NCBI GenBank assembly: GCA_937860115.1
Contig: CALMBI010000180.1
Location: 1 to 7,375, forward strand
Length of the DNA stretch: 7,375 nt
Source: an uncultured Arcobacter sp.
GTDB taxonomy: Bacteria; Campylobacterota; Campylobacteria; Campylobacterales; Arcobacteraceae
Direction: 5' to 3'
Shown here: positions 7,287-7,375 of the stretch, one piece after another
Layout: every line of letters begins with the position of its first letter
Position numbering within the stretch: position 1 is the first letter of the stretch
Notes under the pieces: generated by a model
The model's database searches: none
Seen by the model: only the letters and a program-made list of their open reading frames with translations
What the model was told of the DNA's origin: nothing
Translations under genes and position numbers: made by a program

Positions 7287-7291
7287 TCCTT
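7287..7291 (-). promoter_or_regulatory. lepA ribosome binding site ahead of a TTG start
   Basis: AAGGA on the minus strand sits seven bases upstream of the TTG at 7277-7279. With the in-frame stop at 7307-7309 and no other initiator in between, it decides the start of lepA. Confidence 0.75.
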
Positions 7292-7329
7292 GTAACTTTT
7301 AAATTTTTATGATTTTTATAAGAGTCTAG

Positions 7330-7335
7330 ATTATA
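7330..7335 (-). promoter_or_regulatory. Candidate -10 box of the lepA promoter
   Basis: A perfect TATAAT is present on the minus strand about 50 nt before the lepA start, in the context GATATAAT, which fits the Campylobacterota -10 pattern. It lies at the centre of a short dyad, TAGAT-ATA-ATCTA (7327-7339). No -35 hexamer is recognisable at 16-18 bases. The rest of the upstream stretch to the window edge is AT-rich and shows no gene. Confidence 0.5.
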
Positions 7336-7375
7336 TCTAACTTTTAATATATTTCTGATCAGTTCAAACAGATAA

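Noticed and set aside
7355..7362. CTGATCAG palindrome near the right edge
   Set aside because: An eight-base palindrome is expected by chance and no related copy is visible nearby.
7210..7374. An open minus-strand frame entering from the right edge and overlapping the start of lepA out of frame
   Set aside because: It is about 50 codons in AT-rich DNA, shows no domain or initiator in view and stops inside lepA; probably chance.
1..7375. CRISPR repeats, tRNA or rRNA genes, insertion sequences, toxin-antitoxin or phage-defence genes
   Set aside because: I found no tandem spaced repeats, cloverleaf-like sequence, transposase motifs or terminal inverted repeats, and nearly all of the window is filled by the five genes described.

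Overview
The window holds a compact, AT-rich block of bacterial chromosome with every recognisable gene on the minus strand. The LepA and HtpG sequences, the tandem-Cache histidine kinase with an HxWRQPL phospho-acceptor box, the low GC content and the poorly conserved -35 regions all point to the Campylobacterota (Epsilonproteobacteria). An Arcobacter/Sulfurimonas-like free-living member is more likely than Helicobacter, but the genus is an inference.

In transcription order (right to left) the layout is as follows. Positions 7375-7280 form a lepA leader with a TATAAT box and a good ribosome binding site ahead of a TTG start. lepA (EF4, 5486-7279) follows. After 17 nt comes a membrane sensor histidine kinase (3477-5468), and after 12 nt a small GT4-like glycosyltransferase (2610-3464). 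An 84-nt gap (2526-2609) then carries the htpG promoter region and part of a CIRCE-type heat-shock operator. It is followed by htpG (654-2525) and, after 3 nt, a DedA-family membrane protein (120-650). The last 119 nt at the left edge hold a promoter-like TATAAT, an imperfect dyad and what may be the first codons of another minus-strand gene cut by the window edge.

The spacing suggests two transcription units: lepA-kinase-glycosyltransferase and htpG-dedA. The boundary is marked by the CIRCE element (2595-2621), the binding site of the HrcA repressor. Its promoter-distal arm is formed by the last three sense codons of the glycosyltransferase gene. This is the clearest regulatory signal in the window and predicts that HtpG, and probably DedA with it, is a heat-shock gene under HrcA control here.

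I see no mobile element, CRISPR array, rRNA, tRNA or defence system. Most of the window is housekeeping. Its unusual points are the htpG operator, the non-ATG lepA start, a glycosyltransferase with an altered EX7E motif, a DedA protein without the usual acidic and arginine signature residues, and a sensor kinase with no response regulator in view.
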